Of a stretch of DNA of 64,000 nt, positions 1 to 12,120 are shown piece after piece (position 1 is the first letter of the stretch; the number at the start of each line of letters is the position of its first letter). Location: contig JASKMD010000015.1 in assembly GCA_030144725.1 (NCBI GenBank), positions 6,451,810 to 6,515,809 on the forward strand, written 5' to 3'. The translations under genes were made by a program, and so were the position numbers. Source of the DNA: Haematococcus lacustris (taxonomy: Eukaryota; Chlorophyta; Chlorophyceae; Chlamydomonadales; Haematococcaceae). Below the pieces are notes generated by a model. That model ran no database searches and had not been told where the DNA came from. It was given only the letters and a program-made list of their open reading frames with translations.

Positions 1-960
1 GATCTGAGTGTGCGGCCTCACCCACAGCTGCCCCGCACGTTGGCTGCCTGCTGTACAGCACAAGTTCAGCTATGTGGGCTTGTGAACACTTGCAATGAGA
101 GCGAACAAGAGCTCCACAAGCAAGGCAAGCAAGCACCATCCGGCATGCTCATGACTTGTAGCTGCAAGATTTGCATAACAGCAACAGCCTGGGCATTCTT
201 GGCTGAGGCTCTGTGGCATGGGATGGCATGGGATGGCATGGGGTACATTGGTACTTGGGATGCCTAGCCTGTAAGTGTGCGCCTCTGCTCCAACTCCAAC
301 TTGAGCTTACAGGAGGCGCAGCTGCGTTGAGTAGTGGGGCGGTGAACAATCTATTTCATTTGAACAATCGGTTTTGTTAGCGACTATTGAAGCTGGCAAT
401 GACCCCATGTGTACACCCGCCCTGTCGCCCCGCCCCATCCCGCCCTGCCCCTCACCGGCGGTCAAGGGAGACATGCAGACATGAGACAGTTGGTGCATCA
501 AGCCCTGGAGCATTAGGTTCTGACTGGCAATGCCGGATGGCAATGCCAGCAGTAATATGTAACAGTCTATGGTCATCAACACGTCCAGCACCCAAGGCAG
601 TGTGACACATGCACCACATACAAGCACATCCGCACAAGGACATGTGGAGCAGCTTGGCGTGGCATGGGTGCTGCGCAGGCAAATGTCCGGGACAGATATG
701 TCCACGTATAGACATGTCCACGTATAGCGCTCTGGCTCGGGCCAACAAACATCAACCTGCAGCCTAATCAGGCATGTCTAGGGGTGTGTGTAAGCATGCA
801 TGTCAGTGCAAATGCGCCTGATCTAAACTAGGCACAATGATGCCCAGGTCAGGGATAAGGCTCACTAGTAGGTGTTTGCTAGTGAGGCGGGCACAGTCTA
901 GCTACCGTGTCCAGCCGCCGCAAGATGTGAAGCTGCTGACTGAACCTGCTCACTGCTGCT
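1..960. other. no gene recognised; 3' flank of the exostosin gene
   Basis: Short open frames occur on both strands, but none has a recognisable domain or splice partner. The stretch lies downstream of the stop codon of the minus-strand exostosin gene and presumably holds its 3' UTR. A C-rich segment at about 417-455 has imperfect CCCCG/CCCTG runs. Confidence 0.5.
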
Positions 961-968
961 GACCCTGT

Positions 969-3900
969 TCAATTGAAGCGAGTGCAGCTAGCCATGTTTT
1001 TTGCGTGTGCGCACACAGCCCCCCCAGGCGGCCCGATCTTGCAGCGCATGAAGTAGGTCGCGTCAGGGCAGACGTCGTCCCACCCGTACTGCTCAGCCTG
1101 CCCGGTCCCAATGAACATGGTGCACAGCGCGCCGGGCGGGGGTCCGCTTGTTGGCCCTGCGGATCACGTGTCAGTGTCACCAGCTAGCCATCAGGCCGAT
1201 CACCATCAGCCACCACCTCCCACCTGACCTGCCTAGCCCCTCCGCCTCAATGATTGACTGCCTAGCCCCTCCACCTGATCTGCCTATCCTCTCAATCTCA
1301 AAGAATGAAGTGATGCTGACATGCACTGACTTGTTTGCTCGGCTTGCATGGTTTGGGTTCGGGTTGGCTTCCACGATAGGTGCTGACATGACAAGAAGAT
1401 GAGGTGAGACCTGAGCTGCTGTAGTGTCAAGCAGTGCGTGGTACAGCAGGGGGCCACTGGTGCAACTGCAGGCAGGGGTATGCCACTGCAGACTAATTAT
1501 ACTGCTCAGGTGTGACAACAAGGGAAAGTGTGACGCACTTGGTTTGCAGTCGACAAAATCACGGAACTCGGGATCAACTTGGTAGTAGGTGCTGGGATCA
1601 ACTCCTGGGTGTCTGCGTGTGGCCATCATGCAGCTTGCCATTACCACCGCCTTGTCTTACCAACAGACAAGGAGCCATGCAATCACCACCAGCATTATCA
1701 CCATAGCAACTCTCGGCACCTTTGCAATCAACCATACCAAGCAACAACATCAGGATCCAGACAGGCAACATGAGCAGACTGGAGTACCGCCAGCAGTAGA
1801 GACCACATTGAGTAGCAGGCCAACCAGCAGACCAGGGCGCTAGGCATCATGGTGGTGTGCTCAAACCAAGCATCCTATGGCCCCGCCCCTGTCCTCCATG
1901 AGAAGAAGATGAGTACTACTACCTGCGAGCCTGTCAGCCTATCATTTCCCCTCGGCCCTAAAGGATCTGTAGTTGTCACAAGGCGCAGCACTGACTAGAC
2001 GTTGTCAAGAGGAAAGCGCAAGTACAGAGTCGAGGAGTGCCGCCAGCAGCGCCCTGCTGCACCTCACTGACCTTATGCGCATGCGCAGGATGGCCATGAT
2101 GGTAGCAAAAGCGTCGAACTCGCCGGTCTCCTTCATGATGCCGCCCAGGCTGGAGGACCAGTGCAGATGCTGGGCTGCACAGCTTGTGCGCCGCTGCATG
2201 CAACCCAGGAGGAGAGCGGGGAAGTTGAGTTTAAGCGTCGCTTGCAATTTGCTCATGGCACGCATTGCTGCCCAGCACTACACAAGCACAAGCAAGCAAG
2301 CACTTCTTGGATGCAATGCAAGCAGGGCATCACTTCTCAATATGAGTGGTCCAAAGGTTAGGGTTGAGGAAAGAGATAGGGTTAGGGTTAGTTAGGGTTG
2401 GGAAAGAGCGTGGCAGAGAGCCAAGGACGTGATAGGGATCTGCACAAGCAAGGAAGCAAGGACAATCAGGCTCGAGGTGCCGGGTCGCACTGCCTGCCAG
2501 TGCTGGCAGCACAGGAGCAGGTGCACACCTGCATGTCGGCCACCTGCTGGTCAGTGAAGGACTCCAGCAGCTGGCCCAGGCGGGGAATGTCTCGCTGGGG
2601 CACCCGCACACCAAAGCGTGACCAATCCATTTCTGGCTCAAAGGCCTGAAAGGCCGAGCAGCAGGCGGACCTTAGGCTGGTGTGAGGTCAGGGCAAACTG
2701 ACCAGGTCACACAAATGCATACAAATGCAGGGAGCACACAGTAGGGTGTTCACACCTCCACACACATGTTCACGTTCGCAAGCTTGCACACAGGCAAGGT
2801 GGTTGAGATGAGTATACTTTGTGATGGAGAGGGATGGTTGGTGCCCACCCTGCCCCTCCCCACCCCGCTCTGCCACTACCACACAGGCTGAATGGTCTGA
2901 GATAGCATATGCCCTGATGACACTCAGTGGACAAGATTAGGCAACTCTCTGTGTGCGCCCTGGCCCAGCCCACCTCATGCAGGAAATCAGTGGCCATGAC
3001 CGGGATGCAGCCGTACATGGCCGACACAATGCCCCGCTTGCCCCATCCACCGCCAGGTGCCGCCAGGCAGAAGCGGGAGGACGCATAGTCCCGGGCGTAG
3101 TCGTCAGTGCGGGTGACCACACGCCAGCCTGTGCGGTTGCTGTACAGCTCATACACCTGGGGGTGGAGGGCACACATCAGCAGTGCTGCAGCATTGGCAG
3201 GGAGGCACCTGTGATGACCTGCAAGGGTCGCTCTAGTAATAAAGTCAGCACCACAGTCAAGCCAATGCAGCTGCGGACTAACCAGGGCTCTACCTTAAAC
3301 ACTGCCTATTTAGCCTACCTATCCCCTTGTCAAGCAACAGCACAAGAGGAGGCATAACACAGGCGCCTGCCCTTACCTTTTGCCTCACGCCCCCACTGTA
3401 ACGCTGCTGCTTGTAGTAGGTGCAGTGAGGGGGCACGGCGTTGTAGCGCCCGCTGCCACACACGCCACCTGCGGAAAACCACCAACAGCATCCACCATCC
3501 CCATTGTCCCCATGAAGCACAATGACAGACTGAATAGAGCTTTGCCCTACATAGCATCATGCTCAAGCAGGCATATAGCATGCAGATAGAGCAGGTTGGG
3601 CGGATGTGGAGAGGGCTGTAGGGTGGCAGCAGGCAGGGTATGGGAGGCTGCATGTTTCGTGGGAGGAGCAAGACCTGCAGACCTGTGATGGGGCCAAGCA
3701 GGAGGCAGTGTGGGCGAGGAGCACCCAGCATCGTGACGGCACCCTGCTCGTGCCCACCCTGTTCTCAGCCCTGTGAGTCATGGCCTGTGCTATGGCACCG
3801 CTGACCTGCAAAGAAAAAGGTGATGTTGCGCGGCCTCTGCTTGTTGCCGGGCCTCAATGGCGTCTCAATCATGAAGCGGTCATGACTGGACATGGCCATG

Positions 3901-6881
3901 AAGGGCACCACAATGTCCTACGAGCCGTTCACCAGTTCAGCAGGGTGTCAGGGTAGCAGGGCCGCAGGGCAGAAAGGCGGCAAGGCAGCAGGTTGGGTAT
4001 GCCTCCTCCCTAATCAAGGAGTGAAATCTGCGTAGTGCCGTCAGGTACATGGCATCACAGTTGGCACGCTTGCTTGCCAGCTTCAGCTGCATGCTCCTTT
4101 TCTCACACTCACCCGGCCTGTGACATGACAGGGAATGCGGTTATGGAAGATGTGTGACCAGGATGGATGATAATCGTACAGGCCCCAGAATTGTAGCCAG
4201 GTCACGTTGGCCGTGAGCAGGCGCACGCGTAGGGGCAGCTCGCAGGTGCCCACGTCGCCCTCCATGGCGATCACATGCCTGGTGTGACACCATACAAGCA
4301 TGCATGTGTGTTTGCTGCATGGCAGGACAGAAATGCCCCCAAAGACTCTGTACCCGTCACCCTGTCACCTCATGCAACACAGAGCGGAAGCTAACCTGCC
4401 GCATGGCGCCAGGCTGAGAGTGCCACCACATCAGCAAAGCATCGCCAGCATCAGCAGCGGTCAGCGGTGGTGATCAGCAGCAGTAGCTGCCATGCCCCTG
4501 CACCGTCTCTCCACTGTGCCAATGACAGCTACTGAGACACACTCCCAAGGTATGGTGCAGTAGCTGCAGCAGCAAGCAGTGGGTGTGTGGGCTGCAGCTG
4601 CCATGCCCCTGCACAGCCCCTAAACAACCCCTGTGTAGCCCGGTACAGCAACCACCGCCACAAGCATCACCCCACATGCTATGAGTGCACCTGCTGATCC
4701 CCATGCGACCTGAAAGGCTCCTAGCCAGCGCCATACCAACATCCCACCTTGCACCAGCAGTGGCATTCCAATATGGCCACTTCTCCATGATGTAGTGGAG
4801 GGCTGGAAGGAGCAGGAACGCCCTCTTCAGGTCACGGCTGCGGGGTGCATGGCAGACATGCATGGCGGACATGCATAGCATGAGTGTGATGCATGTGTTG
4901 TTACAGGTCCTCAAGGTATGCACATGAGGCAAAGCAGAGTTGGGCAAGCCACATCATCCACGCTGAAGGTCTTGCCAAAACAAAATGGTGTGATGGGCTG
5001 TAGTTGCACTCATGCCAGTGGCCAGAGATAAGTTGAAGGCAGGGCTGACCAACAGGACCACTGGCTGGACTAGGACAACAAAGAAGTAGCAACAGAAGTG
5101 TTGTGTTGGAGGGCCATACACTTCAAGCCATTGTGGAGGGCCATCCCCCTCGAGTCAAGGGGTCGCTGCTGAGTGTGTAGTTTCTGACCCCTGTGGCCCT
5201 AGAAGCCCTTGTTGCCCCTGACGCCCCTGACTACCTGAGCTTCCACAGCGTTTTAATGGTCATAGCGTTTCCTAGACGTCTGAGGTGCCCTCTTGAACGA
5301 TGGGAGGCTTCTGCTGCGTCTGCTAGGTGAATCATAGACATCTGCCACTGAGGCTGATGGTGTTCAGGCTAGGCGCCAGTGGTTCACCTGGATATGGGCA
5401 GGTAGAAGAAGTCGGCATCGTCTCCGTTTGCAGTGCGGTGCCCAGAGGTGAGCAGCCTCTCCAGGATGGCCAGGTGCAGGGGCGGGCGGTCTATCTTGTG
5501 GATGTTGCGCCTGCGGTCATGCCAGGCAGCCTGCATGGGCTGTGCTGCTGTAGGTGACACACAGCTGGGAAAGAAATGGATACTGAGAGCAAGGGTATAG
5601 GGAGGAGGGTGGTGCAGAGCATTCTGGGTGCACGGCTTTCCGGGTGCACAGCGCCAGTCAGTCGGTTTGGCAGCATAGGTCAGTCTGGGGTATGGGCAGG
5701 ACGTGATGTTGCCGCTGTGCTTCCTTCCTGACAGCTCCTGCCTGACCACATACTGCTGCTAGTAGGCATCAGAGGCGTCTGACGGGGAATTCAGGCACCC
5801 CTCTCACCTTGTCACACCCACCCTCACACCAGACTCACTTTACATGGAACTCTGGTGGCAGCTCATAGACAAAGATCTTTGGCCCCAAGCTGCTGGGAGT
5901 GTAGCCCAGGCCTGCCAGCAGCTCCTGGCCGTTGGAGGCAGAGTTGGACAGCGAGCAATCCGTGCCGTAGTAGCCTGATGGGCGGCAGGGCACCAGGAGG
6001 TGTAAAGAGGTCGGTCAATGCCCAGCTGGGTGCTGCGCTGGGTTGCACTGCATCGCTATGGTCCCATCCTTCTCAGCAGTGACAGAGCATCACTGCAACA
6101 CTGTGGCTGTCCTGCTTGTGCATGAAAACACTGTGGCTGCCCTGCTCGTGGCCTGCTTGTGGCTTGGTCTGGTACAGGCTGCGTGACCTTGGCGAGCAGG
6201 TCAGGTACAGCAGGGTCGGGTACACTGGGCTGGCACAGTACACAAGGAAAGTGGCCGATGTCATCCATGACAATGTGACACACCTGGTTGGCAGTGGCAG
6301 AACCCTCCCATGCAGCGGCCGCGCTGGTTGCATGCATTGACGCACAGGGAGGGGTGGTCATCAGAGCAGGTGTTCACCTCAGGCACCCGCAGGCAGTAGC
6401 CTTTATGAAGCTGCTGGCATGCTGGCCCCGTTCGGTTCCATGGACAGTCACACCTAGAGAACAGCACACCCATGCTGTGTAGCACTGCTGTTGCGCCTCA
6501 TGACTGTGCTGCCCCACACTGCTGCACACACTGCTTCACAACATCGCTGCACCAATGCTGATGTACATGCGATTAGCATGATTCAAAACAACTGGTGAAG
6601 CATGGCCTGCCGTCAAGCAACAACTGTACTGCTGCCAGCATGATGGCACAAGCAATATGTTGTTGGTGTAGCTCAATCCAAGGCAGGATGGCGAGTATCA
6701 AGGGGTGGAGCTGGGCGAGGTACCTGCCCAGGGGCTCGTAGCAAGTGCCGTAGGTCGTACAACCGTCTGGGCAAGCAGCGCTGGCACAGGGGACGAGAAG
6801 CGCTGAACCAGCTACCAGCAACAGGATCGCCGCAACTGCAGACGCTGCCAGTTGATGATGGCCAGCTGTCAGTCGAGCCAT
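969..6881 (-). CDS. EGF-exostosin family glycosyltransferase (GT47-like), 12 exons
   Basis: Secretory-pathway type glycosyltransferase of the exostosin-like group with EGF repeats, which is expanded in volvocine algae. Predicted exons, 5' to 3': 6881-6725, 6453-6284, 5974-5844, about 5539-5388, 4837-4748, 4278-4113, 3917-3806, 3468-3377, 3156-2974, 2645-2529, 2193-2072, about 1146-969. The first exon encodes a hydrophobic signal/anchor (ILLLVAGSALLVPCASA), then a Cys-rich EGF-like stretch (CPDGCTTYGTC, CDCPWNRTGPAC, CVNACNQRGRC). The start of the exostosin domain is KIFVYELPPEFH, followed by RLLTSGHRTANGDDADFFY. The C-terminal half has SSRFCLAAPGGGWGKR and GCIPVMATDF, then FEPEMDWSRFGVRV. The last exon ends GGAVCAHAKNMASC. 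Phases agree at nearly all junctions. Two are uncertain: the exon 3/4 join (alternative donor at 5839, acceptor at 5547) and the last acceptor (1146 or 1156). Length is about 560 aa. The acceptor sugar is unknown. Confidence 0.88.
2349..2401. repeat. interstitial telomere-like GTTAGGG run
   Basis: Degenerate repeats of GTTAGGG/GGTTAGGGTTAG lie in the intron between exons 10 and 11 of the exostosin gene. Similar short TTAGGG/CCCTAA patches are at about 15350-15400, 41586-41600 and 54160-54170. Confidence 0.6.
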
Positions 6882-7099
6882 GCACCAGCGACAGCCGGAG
6901 CGATTGTAGCTGGACCAGCAAACGCATGCTGTACATTGCAGCGCACGATGGTACGCTTGTTTCAAATTGTCACCATGTCCCTGGCGGCCCGTGCCCTGTC
7001 CTGGGCGCCTGCTGTGCATGTGCATATACATCAGCTCCCTCCTACCATCCTCCTGTGGTACCCAAACTCCCTCACACGCCAGGTCCAACAGGGCGAGCA

Positions 7100-7338
7100 C
7101 ACTCCTACAAATTAATCCCTGCGTTCTTCCCTGCGCTTTTGACCAACCTTGTCCGATCGGACTGAAATTTTGATAGATGGTGTCTTGCAGAAAATAAAAC
7201 ATATTGTTTTTTAAAAATATTTCTCAAAAAACAATATGTTTTATTTTCTGCAAAACACCATCTATCAAATTTTCAGTCCGATCGGACAAGGTTGGTCAAA
7301 AGCGCAGGGAAGAACGCAGGGATTAATTTGTAGGAGTG
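7100..7338. repeat. near-perfect long inverted repeat (hairpin), 113-bp arms, 13-nt loop
   Basis: The left arm 7100-7212 is the reverse complement of 7226-7338 with two mismatches by eye (aaatttt versus aaaattt near 7165, and gtgtctt versus gtgtttt near 7182). The spacer 7213-7225 is AT-rich. The arms are more AT-rich than the surroundings. The structure sits about 220 bp upstream of the exostosin start codon. No convincing target-site duplication flanks it. It could be a foldback MITE or a long small-RNA precursor hairpin, as known for algal miRNA loci. Confidence 0.95.
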
Positions 7339-7350
7339 CAGCATGCCAAC

Positions 7351-7351
<1 letters not shown>

Positions 7352-7389
<38 letters not shown>

Positions 7390-7390
7390 A
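7352..7390. repeat. (GCT)n microsatellite
   Basis: Thirteen uninterrupted CTG/GCT triplets lie immediately beside the hairpin. They translate to polyalanine in one frame, but no gene model supports coding. Confidence 0.95.
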
Positions 7391-7459
7391 CTTTTGGCTC
7401 ACATTATGGATGGGTCTCAAGTTAACGCTTATACCACAATGGAGCTGGTGTACGACTTC

Positions 7460-9100
7460 AATCAGAACTACCATGAGCCCTGTGGGCAGCGGCTAAACAA
7501 TGAAAGCAGTGCCCCCTGGTATCCCCATGCCAGCCAGGCAGCAGAGCATCTTCACAGCAGCCTCGCAAGCAGCACCCGGCACCCCTCGAACACTACACGA
7601 CCATGCCCTAGGCCTGCCTCTGCCCAGGATACTGCTGCTAGGGTGCCAAGGCTAGCCATGCCCAGCATGCTACTGCTGCCCCCCCCCTTCCCACTGAAGC
7701 CATGCAGGTAGCTGGACTGGGATGCACTGACAACAGGCGCACTGACCCTGCACCTAAGAAGAAGCAGGAGAAGCAGAACCAGCATGCTTTTAGAAGAGGT
7801 GCCTCTGCCTGGAGGGGGCGTGGCCTGGAGGGGGCGTGTGCATGTGCGCACACATCACCTCTCGCCACCTATCACCTCTCTTGTGCTACCCAAGCTCACT
7901 CACACGCAAGGGCCAGCACGGCCAGCAGCACGCCAGAAACAGAAGCCAGCACCCCCAAGCACTCCGCAGCCCTGCTCTGAGCCTGCCCAGCCTGCCAAGG
8001 CTAGCCATGCCCAGGATGCTGCTGCTGCCCCCCCCCCCCCTCCCCCGCTGCAGATAGGCAGGTAGCTGGACTGGGGCGCCAATGGGTGCGCAGACCCTGC
8101 ATCTAAGAAAAACAAGCAGGAGTTCACTACTCCAGCAGAACCGGCGTGTAGCAAGGAAGGAGCTACCGCCTGGGGCGCGGCCTGCTCCCAACACCTACCC
8201 TAGATCCTGTGTCTAGTGTATAGCTATCAATGCCGAATGCTGGTGTGATGCGACACTGGTCTCGAAGCCTGTGCATATGCATCAGGGCATAGCACCTGTG
8301 TTTCGATCCCTGTGCATCAAGAACCAGCAGACCCAGCATAGCAGTAGACCAGCAAGAGGTCCACTTGGATACTGACTGCTAACTACTCTCTTCTATCGAC
8401 TGCTCTCCTCGCCTGGCGGGGGTGACCGTGCCGTGCCTTAGAACCCTATCTTCACTCCTCTCCGTGCCTTGCCTTAGAACCCTATGATAGGGCCTATCAC
8501 AGCATGTCGGGCTCGAGGCTGTGCCATGTTGGGTCCTGACGGTGTATGCTCGGGCGTGTTTAGGGGCATGTACACGTTACTACAGCGTTACATCAGAGCC
8601 ATGCACTAACCATCACTAGTCACACACATGCGACCACTCTCATGCCACTCTCACCCACACACAAGCAACTTCTAAATGCCAGACCACTGCCGTGACTTCC
8701 GGCAGATCCAGCACGCCTCTTGCCCGCTAGTTATGCAACACTATTCTAGCTATCAGCAGCCCTGTGGGCAGCAGTTGGGAGCCAAGATCCCCAGGCCTTG
8801 ATCTGCTCTGCAGCATTACAGTACAATGGGTCCTTGGCTAGAGGCTGAGCATGCACCATGCGACCCTTACCCACACCTCACACAGTGTCATGAAAACAAG
8901 TGTGCTGGCCCTGCATTCAAAAACCAAGGAAGAACAAGGAGAAGTCTCCACTTCAGCAGAACCAGCATGCAGTAAAGGAGGAGCTTCTGCCTGGCGAGGG
9001 GGGAAGTCATCCAGCCCATCAGTCATCCAGCCCATCCAGCCCATCAGCCTGGCGAGGGGGTGTTATGGGGAAGTCATCCAGCCCATCAGCCTTCTATGAG
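7460..9100 (+). repeat. dispersed repeat family, three to four decayed copies with GR-x-LD motif
   Basis: Copies near 7470-7830, 7960-8200 and 8750-9010 share blocks: a CCCTGTGGGCAGC block, a segment encoding PAKASHAQDAAAAPPPP, a poly-C run, a CAGGTAGCTGGACTGG block and a segment encoding TTPAEPACSKEGA-like peptide. The block read as GR-stop-LDWxAN looks like a decayed version of the RuvC-III neighbourhood (GRWVDRD..N) of the Fanzor-like relics at 36-54 kb. This relation is inferred from short motifs only. No intact ORF is present. Confidence 0.45.
9001..9093. repeat. CATCCAGCCCATCAG short tandem repeat
   Basis: Several imperfect copies of CATCCAGCCCATCAG and of CCTGGCGAGGGGG follow one another. 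No coding role is visible. Confidence 0.7.
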
Positions 9101-9323
9101 TAGTGTGACATGTCCTTGTCACAGTCGCTAGTTCCCTAGCAGCCTATGTACCACCCTTCATCCTGCATCCTTCATCATGTGATGTACAATCACTAAATTA
9201 GATACCGCAAGATAGCTGCCAGATACCCACTCTCTTGCCGGTTACAGTTCTGCAGCTATAGGCTCACTGGTAGACCCTGCACACCTCGACCCTCACCCGC
9301 TCAGTGTTCTGTCTAAGGGCCAC

Positions 9324-10183
9324 CTACCTCCAGTAATACTGACCACAGTAGTCACATCGAGACCGTTCCCCGCACTTATGACAGTAGGCTGCGTAGCGTC
9401 GCTTCTCTTCGCAAGTGCAGTCTTGAGCGCATGCAGAGCATATCTTTGCCTCTGCTACAACCCTCCAAGCCTCCAGCATCAGCTCTGGTGACAAGCGCAG
9501 CAGATCAGCGTGCATAGCCTTGGTCGCTAGTTGCCTCTTAAGCCGCTGATCGGGCTGCTTCTTCAGCCCCTCCAGTGCTGCTTCTTTCAGGGCATCCAGC
9601 TGCAGCTGCTCAGCTGTGACCAGCCACTTGGTGATGTAGCCAGGGGCAGCGGGGTCCAGGGACCAGCTGCTGGGCAGCTCAGTGGCAAGCCTGCTGCACA
9701 CATACTGCAGCAGCTCTGAGAAGTTGTACTGCAAGCAATGCAGCAAGCAGGGTAGGCTTTGCTCATGGAAGGCTACACACGTGCTGACAGGGGCAGAAGA
9801 GTGATGGACATCACGTGCCTTGTGCACCACAGGCAGCACTTGTTGCAGCTGCTGCAGGCTCAGCTCTGGGCGGGGCACAATGGGGTACAGTTGGCTGATG
9901 ACCAGGAGCCACTCCTCCTTGCTGCTCCCTGACACCTGGAGGGACCACATCGGGCACACAGGATGGCTCTGGGTGCGTTGGATGGCTATGGATGGGCTAT
10001 TGCACGGGAATGGCTCGGAGCTTGCGCCGCAGTTCCACTACATTGCGTCGTATCCCGGCACACGGGATCCCGGCACAGGGGCGACGATAGCGCGAACACA
10101 TCGCGCGACACGGGCAGCCTGCCGTCGTCGCATTCGAGCGTTAACCCACCACCCTTAACGACGCTGGGGTGCGCCGCGACAAC
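9324..10183 (-). pseudogene. BTB/POZ paralogue A, probably decayed
   Basis: Three exon-like blocks match the intact paralogues at 25.4-26.3 and 30.9-31.9 kb. The BTB block is about 10183-10050 (HPSVVKGGGLTLECDDG, RDVFALSSP). The middle block is 9935-9819 (KEEWLLVISQLYPIVPRPEL). The C-terminal block is 9728-9324 (YNFSELLQYVCSRLATELP to CDYCGQYYWR). The end of the BTB block is scrambled and has lost the consensus donor. The middle exon is followed by GC (AAG|GCACGT) where the other copies have GT. The Cys-rich tail is intact. It could still be expressed through other splice sites, but a pseudogene is more likely. Confidence 0.65.
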
Positions 10184-10489
10184 CTGCACGACACTGGGCT
10201 TAAGTACGGCACAGGTGCGCACAAGGCTACAGGGACGGATGGCCAAATCTTCGCTGGGGCTGCCAACTCTAACCGTCGCTATGTGCACGCTTACGCACCG
10301 CAGGCAGCGATGTGTCCGGGCAGGCAATCTGCACTGATGCCAGTGCTCGCGCTCGTGGATGTGCTGCCGTCGCTGGATATTTCGGGCTTGGGCAGATGCG
10401 GAGGCTGAGCATCAATCAAGTTGCGTTGTGATCCCTAACAGTCGGCTATATAGGGGAAAACTGTAATGTTGCAAACCCTAGTGATGAAT

Positions 10490-11560
10490 GAGTGGGGTGC
10501 ATGGAAGGACCGATGAGCCACTAGGGGCGAATGGAAGGAACGTGGCGACACCGCGTTAGGGAGCCAAGGTGGAGCTGGCGAATGAGTTGTTAGCCACTAG
10601 GTTCAGCAAGGGCGACAATCAAAAAGCAAATGTATTGCGTGATGGGTTGCCCCTTGGTGCCCCCCCAGCTCATGAGCCTCACAATCAGAACCCAGCCCTC
10701 TAGGTAACTCCCAGGTGCCTACCAGCCCTCCTGGTAACAGTCCTGCCTACGCTGAACAACGCTATATGAATTTAATCAGGGCTGCAAGCAGCCCCTGTGG
10801 GCAGCAGCTGAACTGGGATGCAGTGCCCCCTGTATCCCCATGCCAGCCTCTCCACGCCAGGCCAGAGCAGAGCATCCTCACTAACAGAACCCAGCTCCCC
10901 CGCGCACCCAGCTCCCCCGAGCCCTGCTCTGCGCCTGCCCAGCCTGCCAAGGCTAGCCATGCCCAGGATGCTGCTGCTGCCCCCCCCCCCCCCTCCCCGT
11001 TGCAGATAGGTAGGTAGCTGGACTGGGGCGCCAATGGGTGCGCGGACCCTGCATCCAAGAAGACTAAGCAGGAGAAGACTACTCCGGCAGAACTGGCGTG
11101 CAGCAAGGGAGGAGCTATCTCCTGAAGCGTGGCCTGCTCCCAACACCTACCCTAGATCCTGCATCTGATGTAACATTAGTGATGCCGGAAGCCGGATGCT
11201 CCAGGGACGGCGGGCATTGCAACTGTGATGCGACACTGGTCTCGAAGCCTGCGCATGAAAGAACAGCATCAGTCGAGTGATGGAAGGACCGATGAGCCAC
11301 TAGGGTCAGCTTAAGGGTGGATGGCTAGCAAGTACGACAGACAACAAGCAGATGTGTGACGTGATGTGGTGCCCCTTGATGCCCCCACACAAGTTGTTCA
11401 GCTCATGAGCCTCACAAGCAGCACCCAGTCTTCCTGGTAACAGCCCTGCCCGACTTGCCCAGCCTGCAAAGGCTACCCACGCCTAGGATTATGCTGCCAT
11501 ACTCCCTTCCTCACCGCAGCAGTCAGGTAGCTGGACCAGGACACAAATGGGTGCTGAACC
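10490..11560 (+). repeat. tandemly duplicated repeat unit, including GR-x-LD copies
   Basis: The block around 10498-10685 (GGAAGGACCGATGAGCCACT, then TGCCCCTTGGTGCCCCC and CTCATGAGCCTCACAA) recurs at about 11281-11420. Both are followed by PAKASHAQDA-type segments and a CAGGTAGCTGGAC block, at 11010 and 11525. Block 10915-11240 also closely matches 7960-8280. No intact gene is present. Confidence 0.6.
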
Positions 11561-12120
11561 TACCTTGGACAAAGCAAGTAGTGCTCATTGCATCCGTGCT
11601 GCTTGCCTGAACACAAGTCACAACAAACCAGGCTTTCACCTTATGCACTCCATCCATGGTGGCAGACCATGTCATCACGCGCCTTAAGTCAGACCTGGCC
11701 ATGGCGGCCACTGCCCTGCAATTGGCCAGGTCATGGCTGTGCAACATAGGCGTAGGTGCTAAGGTGCTGTTGGTGGTACTGTGCTGCTGGTAAGGGAGGT
11801 ACGATAGTCTGAGATACTAGTGTTGTTGAGCAGATGTGACAGAGCTTCAAAACTAGCAGCTGCAGCTACCAGGACTGGGCACAGACTACTAGTCATGGAT
11901 ACAAAGGGATACTTAGATGACTACGAGGTTCAACGAAGTACACAAATGCAATGCTGAGACAGCTTGTGACGAGCGCTGCTTTGCGAAAGTTAGGCGGTCG
12001 AAAGTTAGGAAGCTTTGACATCCCAACCGCCAGCTCATAACTATGCGTTGCCTCGTATGTCCATACCACGCTCAAAACTAGGATGTCTTAAGTGCCGGCT
12101 GTCGACAGTCGAGGATGCAG
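11561..12120. other. no gene recognised; may hold the 5' end of the coiled-coil gene
   Basis: Short open frames only. An upstream exon or promoter of the gene that becomes recognisable at 12121 probably lies here, but no convincing ATG exon was found. Confidence 0.4.
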
